Origin: Pseudohoeflea suaedae
GTDB taxonomy: Bacteria; Pseudomonadota; Alphaproteobacteria; Rhizobiales; Rhizobiaceae
Direction of reading: 5' to 3'
DNA length: 64,000 bases
Assembly (NCBI RefSeq): GCF_004354915.1
Contig: NZ_SMSI01000002.1
Coordinates: 558,001-622,000, forward strand
Part shown: piece after piece, positions 1 to 6,935 of the stretch
Numbering within the stretch: position 1 is the first letter of the stretch
Layout of the letters: each line of letters opens with the position of its first letter
Position numbers and translations under genes: made by a program
Notes under the pieces: generated by a model
Told to the model about the DNA's origin: nothing
The model's database searches: none
What the model saw: only the letters and a program-made list of their open reading frames with translations

Positions 1-30
1 CGGCTGGCCGAGATCGGCGTCCGGAGCTAG
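1..30 (+). other. possible 3' end of an upstream gene
   Basis: Frame 1 is open from the window edge to a TAG at 28-30 and would encode a nine-residue C-terminus that converges on the next gene. Nine codons are too few to recognise a family, and an open frame this short is likely by chance, so this is only a possibility. Confidence 0.2.
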
Positions 31-42
31 CCTGCCGGCGGT

Positions 43-585
43 TCAGATCCAGCGGCGCACGGCGCGGCAATAAGCTTCGTATTTGTAGCCGAAATTGGCG
101 TTCAGATGTTTTTCCTCGCGACGGATGGCGAGGAAGTAGGTGAGAACCGCATCGATGACCGCCAGTGGAATGAACCAGAAATTGCCGAGCAGCAGGCCGG
201 CACCCAGAAGCAGCATCACGTTCGATATGTAGATGGGGTTGCGGGTGTAGCTGAAGGGGCCGTTGACCACGAGGTGGCTGCTGGAACGGTTCGGCCAGAT
301 CGTGGTGCGCGCTTTCCTCAGCGCAGCCATCGCCCATATGTCGATCAGCAGGCCGGTAACGATCAGCGCGAGGCCCGAGGGGCGGGCCATCGGGAAGGTA
401 ATTTCGTAGGGTGCGTTATGCCCGAGCACGAGTCCGGCAATCACGGCGGTGACCAACAGGACCGGCGGCCAGGGGAAGATGGTGGGACGCTTCTTGCAGG
501 CGTTCATGGGCATGCCTGACCTGCGCGCCTGACGATAGCTCGTTCCCGTCGGCTGTGCTGTTTGATCGATGCGTACGTCGGTCAT
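43..585 (-). CDS. ICMT / phospholipid-methyltransferase-like membrane protein
   Basis: 180-residue inner-membrane protein of the isoprenylcysteine carboxyl methyltransferase / phospholipid methyltransferase superfamily. It has hydrophobic segments near 40-56, 68-88 and 118-154. The superfamily signature lies between them: GPFSYTRNPIYIS at 109-121, then EEKHL at 157-161 and a conserved C-terminal FG-x3-YE-x-Y pattern. The family uses S-adenosylmethionine, but bacterial members have varied or unknown substrates and none can be named here. The ATG at 585 has a GGAACGGA-type ribosome site. It lies 49 nt downstream of the DUF1624 gene on the same strand, so co-transcription is plausible. Confidence 0.85.
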   Translation of the reverse strand: MTDVRIDQTAQPTGTSYRQARRSGMPMNACKKRPTIFPWPPVLLVTAVIAGLVLGHNAPYEITFPMARPSGLALIVTGLLIDIWAMAALRKARTTIWPNRSSSHLVVNGPFSYTRNPIYISNVMLLLGAGLLLGNFWFIPLAVIDAVLTYFLAIRREEKHLNANFGYKYEAYCRAVRRWI

Positions 586-634
586 TATTCCGTTCCCGGC
601 CCCCGTTGGTGCCCGTTGCCATTCAACGCATTAT

Positions 635-1627
635 TCAGTCGCTCAATGCGCTTGCGGTGCACATGCGCGCCATTTCCATGATCTCCGGATCGTCTTCCGG
701 ATTGATCCGTCCGCTCTGCACGGCATCCAGCTTGCCTTGTTCGGCAAGTCGCTCGGCAGTGCATGCGCAGAATCGGTCGCACATCGCTGCCTCTTGATTA
801 GCAATGCAACCTTGCCGGCAACTGGAGAGATAGGCCTCAGTCCGGTCGGGTGGCATGATCTGGCTCAAACTCCAGACCAAAGCGATGAGTACCGGTTGGT
901 GGAGGAGGTAAAAGGCAAGACTGTGGCGACCGATGAAATCAAATGGTCGCAGCAGGGTTTTCCACTGCGGGCTTTGGCCGGGCCTCCACTGTGCCATCCG
1001 GCCGATCAGTCCGCTCGACTTGGCAAGACGGCCTGCCGCGATCCCTATCAGCACCGGCCCGAACCAGGGAAAGAAGGGAACGAAATCCAGCGAATGGGGC
1101 AGGGATTCGGAAAGCCCCGTCCAGAAGAGCCAGGGCACGTCGAAGGCGGAGGAGAAATAATAGATCGGCAAGGCGACCGCTGCGGCGCCGGCAATCAGGG
1201 TGATCAGCGGCGGTAACCGCAGGAACAGGAGTGCTGCGATGCTCGACACCGCGATGGAATGCAAAATTCCGTAAAAGACGAAGACGTCGGGGAAGGCGAT
1301 ATACGTGCCCAGCGACACGAGAACTGCCGCGCCGACGACCATTGCCAGCCGTTCGAGAAACTTACGCGGCCTGACGACGGGCCAGTGCGCGAGCACCAGT
1401 GAGAAACCGACGAGAAACAGGAAGGTGGCGGCAATGCAGCGCGCATAGAACTTTGGCCAGCCGCTGCCCGCCGTGCCGGGATCGAGATAACCGAAGCTCT
1501 CGAGGTCCCAGATGAGATGGTAGTGGGCCATGGCCAGGAGGGCGATGGCGCGCGCGAGGTCGATCGCTTCCACGCGACCCGTCTTGCGGATCGCGGAGGC
1601 TTCCCCCGTCGCCGGCTCGATCGTCAT
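635..1627 (-). CDS. DUF1624 / heparan-alpha-glucosaminide N-acetyltransferase-like membrane protein
   Basis: 330 residues forming a multi-helix integral membrane protein. The N-terminus (RVEAIDLARAIALLAMAHYH, 18-37) is the opening of the DUF1624 acyltransferase family, which is related to lysosomal HGSNAT and to OpgC/acyltransferase-3 proteins. Further hydrophobic helices run to about 255 and include an FYGILHSIA segment at 118-126. Family members are thought to transfer acyl groups across a membrane, but the bacterial substrate is unknown. After the last helix there is a soluble tail (260-330) with Cys at 270, 274, 283, 287, 289 and 323, which could bind metal or form disulfides. It reads in the same direction as its neighbours. 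Confidence 0.8.
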   Translation of the reverse strand: MTIEPATGEASAIRKTGRVEAIDLARAIALLAMAHYHLIWDLESFGYLDPGTAGSGWPKFYARCIAATFLFLVGFSLVLAHWPVVRPRKFLERLAMVVGAAVLVSLGTYIAFPDVFVFYGILHSIAVSSIAALLFLRLPPLITLIAGAAAVALPIYYFSSAFDVPWLFWTGLSESLPHSLDFVPFFPWFGPVLIGIAAGRLAKSSGLIGRMAQWRPGQSPQWKTLLRPFDFIGRHSLAFYLLHQPVLIALVWSLSQIMPPDRTEAYLSSCRQGCIANQEAAMCDRFCACTAERLAEQGKLDAVQSGRINPEDDPEIMEMARMCTASALSD

Positions 1628-1743
1628 TCAGTTCCCCGATTCGGATGCGTCTTTCGGACAGTTCGAATACCGGCCGATTCGTGGCGCAATGCAAAGGGTT
1701 TATCGTGGCCCCATGATGGCCGGGAAATGATGGCGGCGGCTTT

Positions 1744-2022
1744 TCACGTCCGCGAACGCAGTTCCACCACGCGCAGGCGGTAGACGCCGTGCAGGTCCTC
1801 CGGTGCGACCGGCTTGCCCTTGCGCAGCAATTCGACCTCTCCATCCCGGGCCATCTGCAGGAAGACCGCCCGCAGCGGTTTCATAAGCTTCCCCCAGGCG
1901 TCGGGATCGGAGCCCACGAGGTCCCGGGCGACGGCGCCGGGATCGATAGAATTTTCCTTGCCGCGCCGCTCAATCTCCCGGAGCGCAGCACGGACATTTT
2001 CGGGGGTGGGTGACGTCTTCAC
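1744..2022 (-). CDS. DUF3253 domain protein
   Basis: 92-residue protein matching the DUF3253 family, small winged-helix-like proteins of unknown role common in rhizobia. I place the start at the GTG at 2022. It overlaps the stop of the DUF599 gene in a GTGA arrangement, and translation from there begins directly before the conserved PENVRAALREI segment. A much longer frame upstream only shadows DUF599. The fold prediction (recalled for the family) fits the C-terminal basic strand-rich part RKGKPVAP. Overlap with DUF599 implies translational coupling. No function can be assigned. Confidence 0.75.
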   Translation of the reverse strand: MKTSPTPENVRAALREIERRGKENSIDPGAVARDLVGSDPDAWGKLMKPLRAVFLQMARDGEVELLRKGKPVAPEDLHGVYRLRVVELRSRT

Positions 2023-2720
2023 GGCCGGTTGTCTCTTTCGGTGTCGATGGCGGCGTCGTGCGCGGGTGAAAAGAACTGGCGCCGCACGAGCACGACGGTG
2101 ACCAGAAGACTGGAGGCCATCAGGAAAAGCGGGCCTGCAAACCACCCCAGATAGCCGATCGACATGAAGATGGTGCGCAGCCCTGCATTGAAGCTCTGGC
2201 CGGCGAGTATGTTCATGTCGGCGGCATGATCGGCGGCGGCATCGAGCGTTTCCGGCTCGGTTTCGGCGATAGCTGCCGGAGGTATGGCGCCGAACAGGAT
2301 CGATGAATAGTTGAAGAGGCGGTAGGCCCAGCCGAACTTGAAGAAGGCATAGGCAAACAGCGCCGTCAGTCCGATCACCTTGATCTCGAATGCGACCGGC
2401 GACGGCTCGATCTCGAGCGGCAGCGTACGGAAGACGGTGAGCACCTCCTCGGTGGCGCCGAGCAGGGCGAAGCAGCCGCCGATCGCGAAGATCGTGGTCG
2501 AGGCGAAGAAGGCGGTGCCGTTCTGCAGCCCGCCGAGGATCGCCGTATCGATCATTCTCAGGTCGCGACGGGCGGCCATTCGGAACCATGCGCGCCGGTG
2601 TGCATTCATTCGCTGCGACAAGCTCGTCCGGCCCAAGGCGTGCCAGGACTGTGTGGATTGCGAAAAGACGCCCCAGAGGCAGAGGAACCAGAGGACGGCA
2701 ATGATGTCTAGATTACCCAT
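2019..2720 (-). CDS. DUF599 family membrane protein
   Basis: 233-residue integral membrane protein of the DUF599 family. It has an N-terminal helix (4-21), a basic cytoplasmic stretch with RMNAHRRAWFRMAARRDLRMID (here residues about 36-57), and further helices near 60-85, 110-135 and 185-212. This Arg-rich motif followed by a hydrophobic helix is typical of the family, whose function is unknown. The ATG at 2720 follows AAGGAATC, a good ribosome site. It is the first gene of an apparent minus-strand set and is translationally coupled to the DUF3253 gene. Confidence 0.8.
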   Translation of the reverse strand: MGNLDIIAVLWFLCLWGVFSQSTQSWHALGRTSLSQRMNAHRRAWFRMAARRDLRMIDTAILGGLQNGTAFFASTTIFAIGGCFALLGATEEVLTVFRTLPLEIEPSPVAFEIKVIGLTALFAYAFFKFGWAYRLFNYSSILFGAIPPAAIAETEPETLDAAADHAADMNILAGQSFNAGLRTIFMSIGYLGWFAGPLFLMASSLLVTVVLVRRQFFSPAHDAAIDTERDNRP

Positions 2721-2945
2721 ATGATTCCTTTTGGCACGAAGCCGGCGAGCGCGCCAGCCATCGTGAAATCAGCTGTCCAGCCCCACACATGGTTAATCGG
2801 TCATTCATACTTTTGTCCCAATTGTGGACACCGGAGATCGACCAGTTTGGTTGCCTGATCGTGGAAGTCCTTGGATTAATTGAGGGGCCCGGATTCGACA
2901 TGAGAGCTATGCGAAAATCGGGCCCGAATTCGGCCACTTTTGCAC

Positions 2946-2974
2946 TTGCGAAGAAATTACCGAAGGATTAATAC
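2946..2974 (+). promoter_or_regulatory. sigma-70-type promoter of the 33-residue ORF
   Basis: TTGCGA (2946-2951), a 17-base spacer and TAATAC (2969-2974) match the housekeeping promoter pattern well. The predicted start near 2981 gives a leader of about 73 nt before the ATG at 3054. The leader contains a perfect 12-base palindrome, CGATTTAAATCG (2999-3010), which may be an operator or hairpin. The surrounding 2780-3060 is clearly richer in A+T than the flanking genes. Confidence 0.5.
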
Positions 2975-3053
2975 CCGCAGCCGTGCTCGCCATATGAACG
3001 ATTTAAATCGAACACTCCCACGGCGGGCGCACTGGGGTAAATACGGAGCTTAA

Positions 3054-3155
3054 ATGGACGATAGCGCGACAAAAAGCTGCTGGGGTATTACCGCGCGTGC
3101 GGTAATCGGATTCAGCGGCATCATCGTACTCGCATATCTGATCGGCGGTTTCTGA
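3054..3155 (+). CDS. small single-pass membrane protein (33 residues), hypothetical
   Basis: ATG at 3054, preceded by GGAG five bases upstream, opens a 33-codon frame ending at TGA 3153-3155. The product has a short polar N-terminus (MDDSATKSCWG), then a hydrophobic helix from about residue 16 to 33 (AVIGFSGIIVLAYLIGGF) that ends at the C-terminus. This is the build of a small single-pass inner-membrane protein. The frame has a good promoter 80 bases upstream and a strong terminator 30 bases downstream, so it forms a complete transcription unit of about 240 nt. I do not recognise the family. Alternatively the transcript is a small RNA and the frame incidental. Confidence 0.6.
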   Translation: MDDSATKSCWGITARAVIGFSGIIVLAYLIGGF

Positions 3156-3184
3156 CCGTCAGACCAACGAGATTTCAGTTCAAG

Positions 3185-3219
3185 GGCAGCGCGTGAGACA
3201 TCATCCGCGCTGCCTTTTT
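3185..3219 (+). terminator. Rho-independent terminator after the 33-residue ORF
   Basis: Perfect 9-bp stem GGCAGCGCG (3185-3193) / CGCGCTGCC (3206-3214) with a 12-base loop, followed by TTTTTCTTT. It closes the small transcription unit. From 3220 to the sdaA start at 3436 I see no other gene or clear signal. Confidence 0.85.
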
Positions 3220-3435
3220 CTTTGCGCTTTAGACAGCGGCCGACGCGCACCCGGCTTGAGGAGGCGTGCTCTCGAATCGTCCTTCTCGAATCCTCCGTCC
3301 AGGGGATAGCGGCATGCGCTTTGCGGATCCGGCTGGCAGATGTCGTCTTCCGGCTTGCCCGCGTCGGAGTTCTGCCCTTCCGTTGTGGCGCGAGGCATGT
3401 AAGCTTCTTCGAAATTCCGGAATCGGGCGCAGCAC

Positions 3436-4836
3436 ATGTTTTTATCCGTCTTCGACATCTTCAAGATCGGCATCGGGCCGTCGAGCTCCCACACGATGGG
3501 GCCGATGGTGGCAGCCAGGCGGTTTCTCGACGAACTTGCCGGCAATGACTGGCCGAGGCCCGCGGGCGCCCATGTGGCGGCGGTCAAGGCAAGCCTGCAC
3601 GGCTCGCTCGCCTTTACCGGCGTCGGCCACGCGACCGACCGCGCGGTGATCCTGGGGCTTACCGGCGAAAGCCCGGAGACGATCGATCCCGACCGGATGG
3701 ATGCGATCATCGACGAGGTGAAGCGGACGCGGAGGATTTCTCCGCCGGGACATCCGGACTACCATTTCGATCCCGCGGAAGATCTGGTCTTCGACCGGAA
3801 ACAGCCGCTGCCGGGACATGCCAACGGCATGACGCTCTCGGCGCATGACCGCGACGGCGCTCTTCTGCTGAAACGCATCTATTATTCGGTGGGCGGCGGT
3901 TTCGTGATGACGGATACGGAACTCGAGGCCGACCGCGCGAAAAAGGGCGCGCCGGAACTCAAATCCGTGCCGTATCCCTTCGCCAACGCGGCGCAGATGC
4001 TGGAAATGGCAGCCAGTTCCGGCCTGTCGATCGCCGAGATGAAGCGGGCCAACGAGCTTGCCCATCGCAGCGAGGAACAACTCGACGCCGAACTCGATCG
4101 CGTCTGGAACGCGATGGATTCCTGCGTCGAGCGCGGCTTGCGCGGCGAGGGCATCCTGCCGGGCGGGCTGAAGGTCAAGCGCCGCGCGCGGCTGATGCAC
4201 GAGAAGCTCGAAGACGACTGGAAGTCCAACCGCGTCAACCCGCTGCAGGCCAATGACTGGCTGTCTGTCTTCGCGATGGCGGTCAACGAGGAAAACGCCG
4301 CGGGTGGCCGCGTGGTGACTGCTCCCACCAATGGCGCTGCCGGCGTCATTCCCGCCACGCTGCGCTATCTCGGGCGGTTTCACGAGGATTTCGACGCGAA
4401 GGGAATGCGCGACTTCCTGCTCACGGCGGCAGCCGTGGGCGGCATCCTCAAGCATAATGCCTCGATCTCGGGCGCCGAAGTCGGCTGCCAGGGCGAGGTG
4501 GGTTCTGCTTCCGCCATGGCCGCTGCGGGATGCGCTGCGATCATGGGCGGGACGCCGCAACAGGTGGAAAACGCCGCGGAGATCGCGCTCGAACATCATC
4601 TCGGCATGACCTGCGATCCGGTGGCCGGCCTCGTCCAGGTGCCGTGCATCGAGCGCAATGCGCTGGGGGCGGTCAAGGCGGTGACGGCTGCCTCCCTCGC
4701 CATGCGCGGCGATGGCACCCATTTCGTCTCTCTCGACGCCTGTATCGAAACCATGCGCCAGACCGGGCGCGACATGAGCGAACACTACAAGGAAACGTCG
4801 ACCGGCGGTCTTGCCGTCAACGTGCCCGAATGCTGA
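3436..4836 (+). CDS. sdaA: L-serine ammonia-lyase (L-serine dehydratase), iron-sulfur type
   Basis: 466-residue single-chain L-serine dehydratase, which converts L-serine to pyruvate and ammonia in the cytosol. The N-terminal beta domain opens with the GPSSSHTMGP motif at 14-23. The C-terminal alpha domain carries Cys351, Cys393 and Cys404. Their 42- and 11-residue spacing matches, as I recall it, the three cluster ligands of characterised type 2 enzymes that hold a [4Fe-4S] cluster. TAPTNGAAGVIPA (295-307) is also typical. Length is normal for the one-polypeptide form. It appears to be a single gene, 74 nt before the DUF1489 gene. Confidence 0.97.
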   Translation: MFLSVFDIFKIGIGPSSSHTMGPMVAARRFLDELAGNDWPRPAGAHVAAVKASLHGSLAFTGVGHATDRAVILGLTGESPETIDPDRMDAIIDEVKRTRRISPPGHPDYHFDPAEDLVFDRKQPLPGHANGMTLSAHDRDGALLLKRIYYSVGGGFVMTDTELEADRAKKGAPELKSVPYPFANAAQMLEMAASSGLSIAEMKRANELAHRSEEQLDAELDRVWNAMDSCVERGLRGEGILPGGLKVKRRARLMHEKLEDDWKSNRVNPLQANDWLSVFAMAVNEENAAGGRVVTAPTNGAAGVIPATLRYLGRFHEDFDAKGMRDFLLTAAAVGGILKHNASISGAEVGCQGEVGSASAMAAAGCAAIMGGTPQQVENAAEIALEHHLGMTCDPVAGLVQVPCIERNALGAVKAVTAASLAMRGDGTHFVSLDACIETMRQTGRDMSEHYKETSTGGLAVNVPEC

Positions 4837-4910
4837 GCATCTCCGAACGGCCGCCTGTGGATTGCAGCAGGGATGCTTGACCCCGCACGTCGGAGCGGTG
4901 AAGACGGGAC

Positions 4911-5345
4911 ATGGCTCTTCATCTGATCAAATTGTGCGTGGGCGCGGATTCGCTCGAGGATCTCGAAAGCTGGATCGCCCATCGTGTGGATCTTCAGCGG
5001 GCAGCCGGTCAGTCCACCAACCAGTTTCATGTGACCCGCATGCAGCCCAAGCGGGCCGAGGAGCTGCTCGACGGCGGTTCGCTCTACTGGGTCATCAAGG
5101 GCAATGTGCAGGCCCGGCAGAAGCTTGCCGGCATCGAGCCGTTCACCGACAATGAGGGCGTCGCCCGGTGCCGCCTGGTTCTCGACCCGGTGCTGATTCA
5201 CACCCGCTGGCAGCCCAAACGGCCGTTCCAGGGATGGCGCTACCTGAAGGACGACGACAAGCCCGCCGATTTGGGTGGCGACGAGGGCATCGAGGATTTG
5301 CCGCCCGAATTGCGTGGGGAACTGGCAAGCCTCGGCCTGTTGTGA
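4911..5345 (+). CDS. DUF1489 family protein
   Basis: 144-residue soluble protein matching DUF1489, a family largely confined to Alphaproteobacteria. Hallmarks seen are the N-terminal LHLIKLCVG, the central GGSLYWVIKG (residues about 55-64) and the C-terminal HTRWQPKRPFQGWRYL (101-116). The function is unknown. A GGGAC ribosome site precedes the ATG. It is followed 70 nt later by the VWA and J-domain genes on the same strand, so the three may be co-expressed. Confidence 0.85.
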   Translation: MALHLIKLCVGADSLEDLESWIAHRVDLQRAAGQSTNQFHVTRMQPKRAEELLDGGSLYWVIKGNVQARQKLAGIEPFTDNEGVARCRLVLDPVLIHTRWQPKRPFQGWRYLKDDDKPADLGGDEGIEDLPPELRGELASLGLL

Positions 5346-5415
5346 CAGATGCCGCACTTGCAGTCGCGCCCCCGATCGCCACATTAGTTTTCTGACAGAG
5401 GAGGCGAGCGGGTCC

Positions 5416-6159
5416 ATGGCGGACAAGAAGACCGACAAGCGTGACATCTCGAAATTCGACGTGGAAACGGGCTCGGTGCCCGCGCGCTCCTCGAGCCAGG
5501 AGATTGCCGCCTTCATGGAGGCCGCGCGGCGGACCGCCCCGGTCAAGGGCGCCGGGCGTCTGATATTCGCGCTCGATGCCACGATGAGCCGGCAACCGAC
5601 CTGGGATCTCGCCTGCGATCTCCAGACCGAGATGTTCAAGGTCGCCGGCGGTGTGGACGGACTTTCGGTGCAGCTCGTCTATTTCCGTGGCTTCGGTGAA
5701 TGCAAGGCGTCGCGCTGGTCGCGGGACGGCAAGGACCTCGCGGCCCTGATGCAGAAGATCGACTGCCGGGGCGGACGTACCCAGATCGGCAAGGTGCTCA
5801 AGCATGCGTTGCGGGAAACCGGCAAGGAGAGGGTGAGCGCGGTCGTCTATATCGGCGACGCGATGGAGGAGAATATCGACCTTCTGTGCGAGCGCGCCGG
5901 TGAACTGGGTCTGCGGAAAGTGCCGTGCTTCGTCTTTCACGAGGGACGTGACGCGATCGCCGAGGGCGCCTTCCGAGAGATCGCGCGACTTTCAGGCGGC
6001 GCATATGCACGCTTCGACCGCTCCGCCGCTTCCGAGCTGGCGGCCCTTCTTCGAGCCGTGGCGACCTATGCCTCGGGTGGGCGCAAGGCGCTCGAGAAAT
6101 CCGGCGGCTCGGCCGCAAGACAGCTGCTCAGCCAGTTGCCGAGGCAGGGAGACAGCTGA
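5416..6159 (+). CDS. von Willebrand factor A (VWA) domain protein
   Basis: 247-residue cytosolic protein made of a short charged N-terminus and one VWA domain (about 47-225). The metal-ion-dependent adhesion site is present in variant form: D54-x-T56-x-S58 in the strand LIFALDATMS, a later Thr in GGRTQIGKVL, and Asp in YIGDAMEEN. Bacterial VWA proteins often act with AAA or chaperone partners in metal or complex assembly. I take the ATG at 5416 because the longer frame upstream overlaps the DUF1489 gene and lacks domain content. Its stop overlaps the next start (TGATG), implying coupling to the J-domain protein. Confidence 0.85.
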   Translation: MADKKTDKRDISKFDVETGSVPARSSSQEIAAFMEAARRTAPVKGAGRLIFALDATMSRQPTWDLACDLQTEMFKVAGGVDGLSVQLVYFRGFGECKASRWSRDGKDLAALMQKIDCRGGRTQIGKVLKHALRETGKERVSAVVYIGDAMEENIDLLCERAGELGLRKVPCFVFHEGRDAIAEGAFREIARLSGGAYARFDRSAASELAALLRAVATYASGGRKALEKSGGSAARQLLSQLPRQGDS

Positions 6160-6854
6160 TGGCGCGGCTGGTCCTGATCATCCTGCTGCTCGCCGGGGCT
6201 TCCATCCTGATTGCCATGGTCGTACGGATGAAGCCTGAAAAGGTCGCCCATTCGATGCGCTTCGGCGGCGCGGGCCTGGCGGCGCTGCTGGGCGTCCTGC
6301 TTCTGGTTACCGGGAAGGCGTTTCTCGGGATGCCGTTGCTGGCGGGTGCTGCGGCACTGCTGCGTCATGCGTTTGCCAAGCTGGCAACGAGCCGCAAGCC
6401 GGGGCAGAAATCGCGCGTCTATTCCGATGCGCTGATGATGGAACTCGATCTCGATTCAGGCGACATGAACGGCCTGGTTCTGAAAGGCGAGATGAACGGC
6501 GCCGAACTCAACCAGCTCGACGAGGCTTCACTGCTGAAGCTTCATGCCGAACTGGCTGAATGGACGGAAAGCCGTGACTTACTTGAGACGTATCTTGACC
6601 GCCGCATATCCGACTGGCGTGACCGTGTGGATCCGCAGGCTGGCGCGGGGCTGGGACGAGCGCAGAGCTCGGGCACCATGACAGAGGAGGAGGCCTACGA
6701 GATCCTTGGACTTGCTCCGGGAGCGGGAGAGGCCGATATCCGCAAGGCGCATCGCAGCCTCATGAAGCGGGTGCATCCCGATACGGGCGGGTCGGCTGCG
6801 CTTGCCGCGCGGCTGAATGAGGCCAAGGACCTTCTCTTGCGTCGACATGTATGA
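6159..6854 (+). CDS. membrane-anchored J-domain (DnaJ-like) protein
   Basis: 231 residues. Two or three hydrophobic segments lie in the first 75 residues (about 3-22, 34-54, 55-70), then a charged linker, then a C-terminal J domain (about 174-231) with the essential HPD tripeptide at 206-208 (KRVHPDTGG). The membrane anchor followed by a terminal J domain resembles the Tim14/Pam18-like layout. It would stimulate a DnaK-type chaperone at the inner membrane. A co-translated VWA protein directly upstream suggests the two act together. The substrate is unknown. No zinc-finger or client-binding domain of classical DnaJ is present. Confidence 0.85.
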   Translation: MARLVLIILLLAGASILIAMVVRMKPEKVAHSMRFGGAGLAALLGVLLLVTGKAFLGMPLLAGAAALLRHAFAKLATSRKPGQKSRVYSDALMMELDLDSGDMNGLVLKGEMNGAELNQLDEASLLKLHAELAEWTESRDLLETYLDRRISDWRDRVDPQAGAGLGRAQSSGTMTEEEAYEILGLAPGAGEADIRKAHRSLMKRVHPDTGGSAALAARLNEAKDLLLRRHV

Positions 6855-6935
6855 ATTCCTCAATACGAAAAACAAAATTTGAGGGTGTGGCGGCGGCCTT
6901 GTCGGGAGCCGCCACCTGGGTCAGTCAAAGGGGCC

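Noticed and set aside
2789-2796. CtrA half-site (TTAACCAT on the minus strand) upstream of the DUF599 gene
   Set aside because: A single 8-base half-site without a partner at the required spacing is expected by chance in an AT-rich spacer.
2789-2971. 60-codon plus-strand frame in the 2.7-3.05 kb spacer
   Set aside because: No ribosome site, no recognisable feature, ends inside the promoter of the 33-residue ORF; the region looks regulatory.
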